Assembly (NCBI GenBank): GCA_013176395.1
Contig: JABMLP010000011.1
Coordinates: 248,001 to 312,000 of the forward strand
Direction of reading: 5' to 3'
Length of the DNA: 64,000 bases
From: Venturia oleaginea
Taxonomy: Eukaryota > Ascomycota > Dothideomycetes > Venturiales > Venturiaceae
The notes under the pieces are model-generated. The model saw only the letters and a program-made list of their open reading frames with translations, had not been told where the DNA came from and searched no databases. Position numbers and translations under genes: made by a program. Position 1 is the stretch's first letter. Each line of letters opens with the position of its first letter. Of the stretch, positions 54,013 through 64,000 are shown one piece after another.

Positions 54013-55426
54013 ACAGGGTTCCTCAAATCTGACTGCGCAGGGCGCTCGGACACACCATCCCATCTCAATTTCCACGTATACACCAACTTATCGCTCAATT
54101 TACCACCACCATGGCGCCTAGAACACCCAAAAGAAAGACTGTAAGGCGAGAATATGACACCACGAAGAGAATGCGATTTTTTCAGGCCTGGAATTGCAAG
54201 AATGAGGCCGACGGCGTCGGTACAATCGCATACCTCCCTGAAATCAATATACCAACTTCTACCGCACGTAGTTGGCTTAAACTACGAGAACTTATTGGTG
54301 ATGCAGTATTCAGATCACAGAGAAAGAGCAGTTGCATCATAGGGCGGCCTACCAAAGTATCTGCTTCAGATCTTACTCGCCTTACGAACCAAGATGACCC
54401 CATACACGAAAAAGGCTGGCAGGAACAAGCCAATTCCTACCCCGGCAAGCCTTCCGCAAAGACATTACAGCGTCACGTATACAATGCAGGGGCTAGGCGA
54501 TTCAAGAAGCGTTATCAGAAGCAGATATCCCAGGCAAATCGGCCAAAGAGGGTTGAATACGGTAAAGAACACGAGAAAAAGACCATACTAGGCTTCTGGA
54601 GTTGGATTTGGTTCACAGATGAAGCCCGTTTCAGTCAAAAGAACTCGCCAATGCACCTGAATATGAGCTACGCTTTCCAGGGCAAGAGAGAGGTGTCAAT
54701 GAGGAGCTAGAAGGCGTTTTGGATGTTACTATTCACGTCGCCGGCGGCATCTCATACAACAAGAAAGGAAACCTCATATTCTACAAGGATCCGGCTGAGC
54801 CATCAGAGAAGGTCCGTAGGCAAGTCAAGCAGCCTAAACAACTCAAATACGAGCTGGATTCAGTGTACCAAGCCCGGCTGAAGGTCTGGCAAGACCTTAA
54901 GGCAAAGGAGGACGAAACACCAAAAGGAAACTGCATGACACAGGTTTTCTACGCCAAAAAGATACTGCCGCAACACATTGAAGCTATTCAGGCCTTGGAG
55001 AAGCGTCACCAGCGCAAATACTGGCTTCAAGAGGATGGTGATCCTTCTCTCGGAATCAAGTCACCTAACAGTGACCCTGCAGTCATAAAAAGAGAAGCAG
55101 ACCTTCTATTACTTATTCAACCTCCTCAATCATGTGATCTCAATCCCATTGAGTCTTGTTGGAACATCATTAAGTCCAGATTAGCTGGCAGGAGGTGGTC
55201 GTCGGTGGCTCATTTCAAGGCTGAAATCCAGGCAGAATGGGACAAGATAACGCTCACAATGATACGGAAAAGGATCAGAGAGATGCCAGAGAGATGTAAG
55301 ATGATTCAGCAAAAACCAGAGATCCATTGCAAGTCAAACGTGTGGTAAATAGCATAATACATTCAAGTTCAAAAGACGGGATGGTGGGTCCGAGCGCCCT
55401 GCGCAGTCAGATTTGAGGAACCCTGT
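54013..55426 (+). mobile_element. Tc1/mariner-like element with 49-bp inverted repeats
   Basis: Inverted repeats at 54013-54061 and 55378-55426 start ACAGGGTTCC and differ at only one of 49 positions. The element is 1414 bp and carries one transposase gene. It splits repeat R3. A TA lies a few bases outside each end (54004-54005 and 55432-55433), so the outermost bases could be diverged inverted-repeat sequence and TA the real duplication; the exact boundary is uncertain. Confidence 0.92.
54111..55348 (+). pseudogene. Tc1/mariner-like transposase, one frameshift
   Basis: ATG 54111 is in strong context (CACCACCATGG). The first 199 codons include a helix-turn-helix region (ARSWLKLRELIG), a second DNA-binding segment (GKPSAKTLQRHVYNAG) and the first catalytic block (WFTDEARFSQ). 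The frame then closes at 54710. The continuation lies one frame over: from about 54655 it reads YELRFPGQERGV, GVLDVTIHVAGGISYN, HQRKYWLQEDGDPSLG (second Asp) and CDLNPIESCWNIIKSR (third catalytic acid, Glu), ending at 55348. One base lost or gained near 54655 explains the break. All three catalytic acids are retained. With near-identical inverted repeats this looks like a recently disabled element. Confidence 0.88.
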
Positions 55427-55650
55427 GCCATGTACCCACAATCTCTTTCTACAGTCGCAAAAACCCAACTCTCTGTGATGAAAAACCCTCTCGGATCTAT
55501 CTTGAGCGGAATCTATTCGGGACGCGTAAGAGGACTATCAACGGTCCGGTCCCTTCGCTCTCTATCTTGACTTATCCGTACACCTACTCTTACTATACCC
55601 CCTTCTTTACTACCCAGGTTATCTATACCGCTCCGGTCGGTGTACTTCTC
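55427..55650 (+). repeat. Dispersed repeat R3, right half
   Basis: Shares CCCACAATCTCT, AAAAACCCAACTCTCT and, further on, an ACTATR.CCCCC block and ACTACCC with 19410-19560. Confidence 0.7.
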
Positions 55651-57159
55651 ATGCCGTGAACTCTGCCTAATATCTATCGTTTCACATGAAAACCGTCATG
55701 TACGGATATTCCCTATCCCCCGTGTATACCCTGCCTTAACCTGCCGTGGTCCGTTGTTTCCTCCAACTCACATTACCAGAAAAACCCGCCTACTACTAGA
55801 CCTGCTGGAAAGGAGTATAAGAGGAGAGTCAGATCATTCCAAACGTCTGGATGTGCAGATATAGATGGAGTCTGATGATGGATAAGATGTTTTGATGGTC
55901 AAGGATTGGAGAACATGCCCAAGATTACTAGTAGTAATATACGCGTTCAAGTCGGTTCGACATATCACATGTGCTCATATACCAATATAAATCTAGTAGT
56001 AAGTAAGATACCATGTAAGCGGGAGTACGCCATTCTGGGACAAGCATCAAACCAACGAGGTTCATCTCTATCTCCCATAATACCGGACTATGCTGGCGTT
56101 CCAGCCTTGTCCCGTGACATATCGCTGATTAAAACGGGACACCTACTGGCCCGAAACCTCTTCACATCAAAAGATCCTTGCAAAACAGCAAACAATGAGT
56201 GTGGTTTTTCGTAAATGGAATCGCACTCGACGCCGACGGGACGAAGTCCTTATTGCATCGTATCCACAACACCCTTCTTATAGGCTGTCTCTCTCTCTGT
56301 GCTGACATTCTCTTTCCTTCATCAAGTTCGTACCGTCGTCCTTGCGTCTCTCGTCATTTCGCCGTGGTGTTGCAATCGTGCACCCACCCACCATCCCATG
56401 TATTTATCGCTTTACATAGACCTTTTCGCTGTGCTTGGATTTCTAGCCGTATAGGGGTTCTGTAGGCATTTGTATGGCCCTAGCGCTTACAAGGCCTACA
56501 GAAACCCTATATGGCAAGAAGCTTTGCCAAAAGCCCGCCAATCGCTTGAAATTGAACTCAATTTCAAGCCAAATATTACCAATATGACTGTGTACGAAAC
56601 GACAACAAAGGCGTGCAGAAACCCCCCTAAGCTCCTCTCAACACGCGAAGCGATCCCGACTCATCCGCGAGCCACTACATATCAGAATCTGTGGAATTCA
56701 AGCCAAGAATGTTGTGCCCAAGCTTCCTACATCGTCGACATCGACGTCGCTGCCACCGTTCCCTACTCGACTCACCTCTGTAGAGTGCTTGGAACCTCGT
56801 TCGTTTGAAGGACCGCAAGACCGTCTAATTAATGTCATTCTTGATACCTGGAAATCTAAGATACCGTCAAATGTGGGATCTCCTGGCATTGTTCGAGTTC
56901 ACCATTTGAAGCATATTTCTCTGTCTCATATGGTGAAATGTATGGTCTAGAGCCATCCTCATTCAAGAATGCACCTTGCCAGCCCATTCCAATTAACTTA
57001 ATTGCCTACATAATGCATCCGTGTCCAGGTCTCAATAACAATACCCAGCCTCTCACATCTTGGCATCAGCAAGCTTCATCAGAACTCCTCACCCATCAGC
57101 TACCAATCACACTCTCACTCATCTCCAAATAAACCGACAACCACCAACTACCACCAAAA
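55651..57159. other. Intergenic sequence with two inverted repeats
   Basis: No gene is supported. Two hairpin-forming inverted repeats at 56447-56514 and 56544-56569 are listed separately. The last 60 bases before 57160 are rich in CA and CT, as in a fungal leader. Confidence 0.45.
56447..56569. repeat. Two adjacent inverted repeats
   Basis: 56447-56467 and 56494-56514 are inverted 21-bp arms with two mismatches (outer bases CCGTATAGG, inner CTGTAGGC), separated by 26 bp. 56544-56555 and 56558-56569 are perfect 12-bp inverted arms (GCTTGAAATTGA) separated by AC. Confidence 0.8.
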
Positions 57160-57465
57160 ATGCATTTCTCAATTGCCACCCTTTCCCTCTTCGCCTGCGT
57201 TGCAGTCAACGCTCTCAAGGAAGACGTACCATGGCCACGATCCCAACGCTGCTTCTGTCTCGCTACCAATGCCGCAAACTCTTTCATCTCCAATGGCGGT
57301 CTTGAAAGCTTCAATGCATGTGCCTGCACGAACATGGGAAACTGGCTTCAATCTAGCGCTCAATGCATTGCCAGCGCTGATCCTACCCATTTCAACGAGA
57401 TATACATTGTGTTGACGACTAAGTGTGCGGGCACTGGTAATGTGATTGCTTTTGCTTTGGCTTAG
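57160..57465 (+). CDS. Small secreted cysteine-rich protein (effector-like)
   Basis: 101 residues with no intron needed. A signal peptide (MHFSIATLSLFACVAVNA, likely cleaved after about residue 18) is followed by about 83 residues with six cysteines: a C-x-C pair (RCFC), a second C-x-C pair (NACACTN), then single Cys in SAQC and TKC. An even number of cysteines in a short secreted protein suggests disulphide bonds. I do not recognise the family: it has fewer cysteines than a CFEM domain and lacks hydrophobin spacing. The ATG context (CACCAAAAATGC) is good. It lies in a gene-poor stretch next to transposons, as fungal effector genes often do; a role with a host is only an inference. Confidence 0.75.
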   Translation: MHFSIATLSLFACVAVNALKEDVPWPRSQRCFCLATNAANSFISNGGLESFNACACTNMGNWLQSSAQCIASADPTHFNEIYIVLTTKCAGTGNVIAFALA

Positions 57466-58591
57466 TGGAATCAAGCTGGTAGGAGAGCTAGGATGTCGTT
57501 GCTTAGGTAGAGGATTTGGCCTAGAAAGATCGAATATGGGTACTTTGGCATGCGGCGGGGTGAAGATTTTTTATTGAAGGAGTATAATGCATCTGAACAA
57601 ACAAAAAATTAATAATAGTCTTGTTAAATGTCTTCTTTCGCTGGAAACTCCCGTATGAGCTGAGTTTGGCACAGCCAAGGTTTCCTTTTCGCATGAAGCT
57701 TTTACTGCTGCTGGTTGAGCCCAGCATTAAAACAAACCTATGCTTCGGCCAGTGAAAGTTCCTCGTTCCAAATTCTTCGCAACGTTGCTTCGAGGAGATG
57801 GATTGCCGAGAAGTAGGAGCTTCGGATTCCAATATTGCAGGACTGGGGATTGTCCTGTCATTTGCGATTCAAGGACTTCTTCACTTTTCGTTCTCATTAT
57901 GGTCTTTGATTTTTGGACTATTCGATGCGAATGCAGGCACTGATACTGACAAATAAAGATACAAAATCCAAAGAGGGTCGGTCAGGTGTATGTAGATATT
58001 GTTGCGGATACGCAAACGATGATAAGTACTATGAGTGAGTGAATCGGACTGGTAAGTTTTAGGCTTGGGAGACTGTACCGAGAGTGGTAGTTGGTCCGCG
58101 GGTTTGGGGTAAGGGCAATATCAGTCTGGAAGTACTTACCTTAAGTACCTTACCTTGCTCAGGTTGTTTGGAGGCTCACTAGATCCTAGCCGTCCGATGT
58201 ATTTCCAAATTCAATTGTCGTCTAACCGATTTGATCCTCAGATCAATTCTGAACGCTTGTCGGTTAGTATGAAGGTTGGGGGTGGGCTTGCTTCGTGTGC
58301 ATATAAATTGTGCTTAATTGTATCTAAGTAAAAGGTCGTTACTATCTGAAGTGGAACAACACAAAGTATGAATTCAATGAGTGACTGCATAACCCTCGAA
58401 CTGAGTGGAAAATGAGGGCTATCTATACAAAGAGAGTGTACTGACGTAGGTTCTGACACCGCAGAGATACCGAGAAATTAAGAGTGAGAACAAACAGGTT
58501 TGAAACGACTTTGAAACGACTTTGAAACCGTTGGTGTTACCACCATATTGCAGCAGTTACTGTAGTAGGTTCAAGAATTCACTACAGTCTT
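57466..58591. other. Intergenic, no gene seen
   Basis: Short frames only (57521-57832 minus, 57740-57943 plus, 58238-58459 minus). A small triplication of GACTTTGAAAC lies near 58510-58530. Confidence 0.4.
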
Positions 58592-58831
58592 CACTTCTCA
58601 AAATCCACTCAAAATCCACTCAAATCACTCATTTGACACCAAAACAATAATGCCAAGGCCATTCAATCCACACAAAAGGTGTCATTTACATAATTGAGTA
58701 GTATACAAGTGTCAATAGTGTCATTTTCATATTTGCGATAAACACACGTGACCAACAATAACGCTAAAAATGCGAAGTAAACAACAAAAATAACTCCACA
58801 TCTTGACCACCGATACCAAACCATATTTCGA

Positions 58832-60110
58832 CTACAACGTCGTCAGTTTCTTACGTTTAAACATAGGAAATGTTAGAGGTGCATGCTCTGACGTATATGG
58901 TTCAGCAACAACAACCCATTCTTCATCTGAGGCCAGTTCCATCGTGTGAACAACTGGAGCAACTTTAGCCAAATTCATTCGTGCAATTTCATTTTCTTCT
59001 TGCCGTGCATGCTTTCTTTGCCTACGAACTTCTCTTTGTTCAATGTCCTTTCGCTTTACTTGTCTCTTATCTGTAGTAGCAGCCTTATCTCCATTTGTAC
59101 GAAGCTTCTCGCTCTCTTTTCTGTCCCGTTTTGGTCTGCCGGAGTTTCGTATAGGAGGTTCGTCGTCGTTATCATTATCAGAGAGCTGGGAATTAAGGGC
59201 TGGCGCAGCGGCGGCGGCAGCCTCGGAGGCGGAAGATTTGGACGGAGATGGAATAGGTGATTTTGACTGAGCGTGCGTTGGAAACCTAGAGATTTTAGGC
59301 GATAATCCTAAGGCTATATCAACCATAGCCCGTTCACCACTTTCCGGGCCAGTTGTACGAAGACCATAATTGGAATTGGCCGACTCAGAATATGCCCTAG
59401 GCATTGGTGGGTCGCTGGATATAGCCGAGGTTTTTGAAGTTTTCCAAATTTTGCTCGCAGTTAACAAATTTTCTTGGAGTACCGAGCGTGGCGAACGAGA
59501 ACGGGAGGAAGATATACTACTCTGTGTAGTAGTGTCGGTCTCTTGCCCTGAACTGCCTATAGAACTAGACGCTGATAGTATGTTTTGATGTAATGGTCGT
59601 AGAGCTCTCCCGTTTTTATTCGCTTTTGATGGACGGCCAGCGTTTTTTCGTATGTCTTCTATCTTGATCGAGAAAAATGCTATTAACGGCCAGTCATTGA
59701 CACACTGACGAAGTACAGGATAGGTAGCATATAGGCGCTCCATCATTGCGGTAAGGTGATCTCGATCCTGCTTTTTGAGGGCCTTAGGGGCGAGAACCGT
59801 TGACCTAATTTGGACAATATTAGCGGTGTAAAAGTCTCAGTTCTAAGCGTTTAAGTGCATACCCTCTACGTTCAATCGTCTCCCATTCTGCATCAAGCCG
59901 TATAGCTTCATGACACATAGATCGGATCCCAGAACAACATTCTTTGAGTGTTTCTGCTCTCGAATCATAGGTAGAAGCTTGAATTGCTGTAAATGCATCC
60001 TTGACGTTTTCAAGAGACTTCAGAGGGAAGCCCTCAGGTGGGTAAAGATCTCGTGGTGGGTGAGAATCTCGTGGTAGGTAAGGATCTCGTGGTGGTAGAA
60101 TAGCACACAT
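58832..60110 (-). CDS. Accessory protein gene of the CACTA-type element (unknown function)
   Basis: Exons 60110-59863 and 59804-58832 give 406 residues; the intron at 59805-59862 (GTATGC, branch CTAAT, acceptor AATTAG) keeps the frame. The start is Pro-rich with repeated PPRD/LPRD units (PPRDPYLPRDSHPPRDLYPP). A helical segment follows (SLENVKDAFTAIQAS, ETLKECCSGIRSMCHEAIRL, then ERLYATYPVLRQCVNDWPLI), then a long Ser-rich linker with basic patches (GRPKRDRKESEKLR) and a coiled-coil-like KRKDIEQREVRRQRKHAR. It lies head to head with the transposase remains, about 350 bp apart, so it is probably transposon-encoded. It has no stop or frameshift. I do not know its function; DNA binding is possible from composition. 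Confidence 0.6.
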
Positions 60111-60463
60111 TTTGAATAGGCTGAAAAGTCGAGATAGGTAGGTAATAACCTAATAAAATTATGGCTGTGTAGCAAGGTGTTCGTTAAATACTTAGAAACA
60201 GCTTGTGGAGTGAGAAAAGATTGAGGTTCTCTCTATCTAGGGTTGTGGCACAAGGCCTAACTGTATACACTGATAGAGAAGATTCTAGTAGTGAGTGTAT
60301 GAGATCATTGTCGATCAGGTTTTAAGTATATGAACTTCACATGATACCGAGATGTTTCTTGGCCTAAGATATCTTAATATAACCATCCTCGTAAGTATAG
60401 GCAATGCCCACTGACCTCGATTAGTAGGTTTTCCCCGTCCTTCTCATCCTTTTTTTTGCTAGT

Positions 60464-61646
60464 ATGGCTACAATTTGTTACTGGTGCACACCTCATCACC
60501 GCACTACATACACTACAATGAGCCGCCATCGTGACAAATGGCGTGCTAATCAAACGATTAATCCTACTATATTTCTACCCAGCCCCCTATACGTGCATAC
60601 ACCAATGCAAAATGCACAAGATCTCGCTTCCGGAGGTCCCAGTAACGGTAGTCTCGATACGCACGACGATATCAATACAAATATCGTGGAAGATGACGAT
60701 TCAGAGGCTATGGAGGATGTTATATACGACGAGAATGGACTATCTCAGGAGCCTAATACAATACGGGGTATCGATTTTGAACAAGGTTTGATTCCTATAC
60801 CCAAACCCATTTTCAGACCGCTCGGATCTCATGATATAGCTCATATACTATGGTAAAACATCATATACAGCTAAACTAACCGCTTTTTATAGTTACTGAG
60901 GCTGCTTAACAGCATATACGCCTCTTACATCTGGCTAATTGGGTTGTTACTGGTGGTCATACCCACTAGAACGTTTTTGCGCGTTGGTCAAGAAGTTATG
61001 TAGGTCGAAATCTGAATTAAGCCTCTCAGCCTCAAATGCACTATTGAGGCGTGAACAGATCAACCATTTATCCCTCCTCGCAATTGACTCAACGATACAT
61101 CATCCAGATATACTAGATCCGACGAGTTATCCGCAATATACTGGCCAAATCGGGATAGAAAATGTCAACTTCAGGCTTCAGGGAGCACAATTGGAGCTCC
61201 TGTACAATACTATTAATACGGCCGTCCATCCGAGCGAGATTACCTACTGGAAACGCTGCAAATTGAATGCATTGTTAACATTAGGGTCGGTAGCATCACA
61301 GCGGCGCTCTTGCAAAAACCGTAAAGACCATTTCGTATGTTATGCGAGTGGCGACGATGGTGCGTGTAGCTTTGGCTCAATACATAGCTTCTTACAAACA
61401 CCACAGGGATGTCGATTCGCTCTGATCCGGCGCTGGAATGGTGTTGAGAGGGACCTGCGTGTTCACCAGATATGTATTGTAGGGGACTACGACGGGGACT
61501 GGGTTTTGGTGGAGTTGCAGGATATAATATGCCTAATCGGGCTATTAGCGGAGCAGGATGCGGCGACCGGGGAGGTTATACAAATGATTGTAGGGAAGCC
61601 TGAGTTACTACTCAATGTGCAGCGACGAGGTTTGGCAAGGCCTTAA
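60464..61646 (+). pseudogene. Tnp2/Plavaka-like transposase remains (N- and C-terminal parts)
   Basis: 60464-60856 encodes an N-terminal zinc-finger-like region (CYWCTPHHRTTYTTMSRHRD) and an acidic segment. From 60939 the frame reads YWWSYPLERFCALVKKLCRS, then LRREQINHLSLL, similar to the block that follows the catalytic core in fungal Tnp2/Plavaka transposases (YPMERFCG..). Between them an intron-like GTAAAA..CTAAC..TATAG (60853-60892) would bring both parts into one frame, but TGA and TAA follow at 60897 and 60936. The large catalytic middle of the protein is missing. The gene is therefore an internal-deletion derivative, now decayed. Confidence 0.6.
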
Positions 61647-61885
61647 AAGTACGATCAATGTATATTAGATTTGCGAGTATAGTCAGATCCTAGGTACCCA
61701 AATTTTAACCCTCATTTACTACTCAATACTACTCAATATCACTCAATACCACTCAATACTTCTCAATGCTACTCATTAATGACACCCAAAACCTCTCAAA
61801 CTAACTACCCCAAAAAAGCGTGTCATGACACGGATTTTACGCCTCAAATTTGAGAAGTGGGGACCGTAGTGTAGTTTCGGTAAGC

Positions 61886-63697
61886 CTATTGAGACTCTCT
61901 TTCGCCAGGCGATGCAGGCTTCTTCAGTCAGTGAACACGCTCAATTCATTGATCATATTCGTGCTCTCAACCCTGCGGCAGTTACCTATATCGACGGCAT
62001 TGGCGACAAAGGTCGGTATTGTTCTGTGTCACGGCTAGTAGTAACTAATGAAAGGCGTGAACAGCAATCAGGTTTGGACTAAATGTGATAGTGAACTACA
62101 GGTAGTCATGTAAATGGGGGCTGGGGGCAAAGCCTACTTATAGGTCTTGCTATGGCTCGTGTACTGTGGCGCCTTGTTAGGTGCTTGAACACTGTGGTTG
62201 TTCCAGTAGCCTAGCAAGCCGTCACATTCTGCCTATGCGCCTTTGGTTGAATATCCTCGCTATGGTCATACAACTTCCAATATTGGAGAGTCAATGAACA
62301 GCCGATTTCGTGAAGAAAGAAAGCTCAACCCTCTACATATGCTTGAGGCTCTCTGGATCAAGTACATATATACCTGTCATGAGCGCAAGTCGTTCAATAA
62401 CGGTAAGGAGGAGTTCTATAGGCAAAGATTCACAAAATTCTGCACTCAACACCAAACTGATCGGCTCAATATCGGCCGCCGGATGCTCTGTTACCCATCA
62501 ATGAGCGAGTGGCAATCGTAAGGCTTCATGAATCACCTGGCGCTGTAGGATGGGTTGTAGACGTCTATGACCAACACTGTTCATGCCTAGAGTGGCAAAA
62601 TTTACGGTTACCGTGCGCTCACGCCTTTGCAGCGATGCTACACCATCAGTACGATATATCTCTCGTCTACAACAATGGCCTTTCGTCTATATATGAGCGC
62701 CAGACTTGGCGAGATATATACGAAGCCTCTCTTCGCCCAGTTATACTCAAAAATCTCATTCCTGATAAAAGAACATTGCCAAATGAGGCTAGCCGCAAGC
62801 CTGGACGGCCTCGTCACAACAGATATTGCAAGGATAACGTTAAAACTCGAATTCGAAGGGATGCCAAACGCCAGGGTTCTACTTCCGCCGATAGATCGAC
62901 TCGAACTCAAAAACTACCGTCAAAAACCACTGCAAAGCGCCGCCAGAGAGTAGACGTCACTGTTTTTCGTCACAACCCATTCACGTCGAAGAAGGTAGGA
63001 TCAATAACACATTGTATTGACTATTTGGGAGAGGGCCTGCGATGGGAGAGTCTTCAGGGATTGCCTGACTCTCACAGAATCCTCCGCAAGCAGGCCTGTC
63101 CCTCTTATCTATATAAGGCTATGTACATCTTGAAAAGGGACGGTGGGCGGGCAAAAACCGAAGCGATCTCAGGCGAATGAGAATGAGATGAAGAGAAAAG
63201 AGAGACGTGGTCTCTCTTTAAGTACCGTGCCGTGTGCGGTGTTCATTCCGTACGAAAAACCATCATTGATCTCGTCAGAGTCCTCATCATCGTCAGAGTT
63301 GGATGAAGCCGTATTTGAAGAGACTGACGAAGAGACTACGGCCGCCAAGGATACCGAGTTCAACGAAATTCTGGAAAAGCGGGCAGAAAAGGAGGCTGCG
63401 TACGAGGCTGATATTACGGCGGTAACAGCTTTGAACTCCGGTTCAAATTTGCCCTCGAATACGGCTTCAAATTCTACTCAGAGCAATGAGCCATTGTCAT
63501 ATAACCAGCGTATGATAGATTCACGCCGTACAGCAAACAACGAAGTCCCTTCGCAAGCAACTTTACCACTTCAAAAGAGGGCTCGTAGGGAGCCTACGAA
63601 GTGTATTTCATGCCAGCGTACTAGCCATACCACGGTCAAATGCCCACTTGATCCGTGTGCAGCGTGTAATCGCTTGATTTGTGACTGCCCGAACTAG
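61886..63697 (+). pseudogene. MULE (Mutator-like) transposase C-terminal part with SWIM finger
   Basis: From about 61886 the sequence encodes LFRQAMQASS, FIDHIRALNPAAVTYIDGI, then after removal of the solo LTR at 62027-62226 continues in frame with YAPLVEYPRYGHTTSNIGES and MNSRFREERK. A frameshift near 62490 is followed by VAIVRLHESPGAVGWVVDVY and a SWIM zinc finger (HCSCLEWQNLRLPCAHAFAA). A basic region with GRPRHNRY follows, then, in another frame from 63143, an acidic/Ser tail with a Cys-rich end (KCISCQRTSHTTVKC, DPCAACNRLICDCPN). The N-terminal half with the first catalytic residues is missing. It abuts the CACTA element at 61860, which may have replaced or displaced the 5' part. Confidence 0.8.
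62027..62226. mobile_element. Solo LTR (family B)
   Basis: 200 bp, TGTCACGGCTAG..AAGCCGTCACA, flanked by a perfect 5-bp duplication TTCTG (62022-62026 and 62227-62231). Its ends are unrelated to family A and to the Ty3 LTR. Removing it with one target copy restores the MULE reading frame, which proves that it is an insertion. Confidence 0.9.
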
Positions 63698-64000
63698 GAG
63701 AAACAAGGAGGACAGCTTCAGAGTGTACAGGAGGCCGCCTTTGGTCCTGAATCGATGGGGGCAAGTCTCTTTTAAACTGTATATATTACTTGAATTTAAG
63801 GTGTTTGGCGTTTGAATCGCTCTAATTGCTCAAAAACGTAATAAAAAAATAGCTAAACATCGGCCAAATGCGTTAAAGCGCGATTACCTTTTTGCTGCTC
63901 AAGTGGATGCGGCGATGATATCGCATAACTTATATCAAATTATAACAATCGCATACATCAAATTACTCGGGACATACATGCCAAGACCTAACATACACCA
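63698..64000. other. 3' flank of the MULE relic
   Basis: AT-rich sequence without a supported gene. The MULE inverted repeat would be expected here or beyond the window, but its partner is not visible. Confidence 0.4.

Larger units (their letters stand above)
58592..61859. mobile_element. CACTA-type (Plavaka/Tnp2-like) element, internally deleted
   Basis: The ends are inverted CACTTCTCAAA (58592-58602 and 61849-61859). Each end has a cluster of short ACTCAA-type repeats next to TCATT..GACACC.AAAAC (58605-58650 and 61720-61790), resembling the subterminal repeats of CACTA elements. Inside are a two-exon gene on the minus strand (58832-60110) and remains of a Tnp2-like transposase on the plus strand (60464-61646). 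No target duplication can be identified, so the outer boundaries are less certain than those of the other elements. Confidence 0.65.

Noticed and set aside
1..64000. CRISPR arrays, bacterial operons, riboswitches or prophage
   Set aside because: No regular spacer-repeat arrays are present, and the spliced genes and transposon types are eukaryotic.

Overview
The window looks like nuclear DNA of a filamentous ascomycete (Pezizomycotina; possibly Leotiomycetes, which I cannot prove). Introns are short (mostly 46-120 nt) with GT..AG ends and CTAAC/CTGAC branch sites. Host genes are typically fungal: a Pom1-type DYRK kinase, a Pex24/Pex28-32-type peroxisomal membrane protein, a GAF hybrid histidine kinase, a RhoGAP, Snf4 (AMPK gamma) and an Old Yellow Enzyme. 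Transposons are of typical fungal families. Exon joins below come from reading frames, splice signals and family knowledge, not from transcripts.

Layout. 1-489: 3' end of a membrane-protein gene. 490-15471: a transposon-rich tract with a probable small secreted protein gene (2372-2946), a broken cysteine-rich secreted protein gene (5246-5664), a solo LTR with a 5'-truncated LINE inside it (3395-4034), a full-length Tad1-like LINE with a 12-bp target duplication (6188-12107), a degenerate inverted-repeat element (12345-13940) and a copia/Tc1 chimeric relic (13997-14973). 15472-19081: two host genes (Old Yellow Enzyme, lysine-rich nuclear-type protein). 19082-31724: a second transposon block with a chromodomain Ty3 retrotransposon and a partial tandem copy sharing three LTRs, a solo LTR nested in the second gag, and two pogo-like DNA transposons. 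32470-50786: a gene-dense block holding DYRK kinase, PEX protein, histidine kinase, RhoGAP and SNF4, interrupted only by a 335-bp pogo-like miniature element at 40163-40497. 52511-55426: a pogo-like element with a solo LTR inside, then a Tc1/mariner-like element with 49-bp inverted repeats. 57160-57465: a small secreted cysteine-rich protein. 58592-63697: a CACTA-type element with an internally deleted transposase and a divergent partner gene, followed by a MULE relic split by a solo LTR.

How the parts relate. The host genes are ordinary signalling and organelle genes: SNF4 senses energy status, the DYRK kinase and RhoGAP act on polarity and growth, the histidine kinase feeds a phosphorelay, and the PEX protein controls peroxisomes. 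The rest is a nested archive of transposition whose order can be read from target-site duplications. The most unusual pattern is that several unrelated DNA transposons (three pogo-like, one CACTA-like) lost the catalytic middle of the transposase but kept both ends. In one case (52575-53495) this leaves a single uninterrupted 306-codon frame that still encodes the DNA-binding domains and an intact zinc knuckle.
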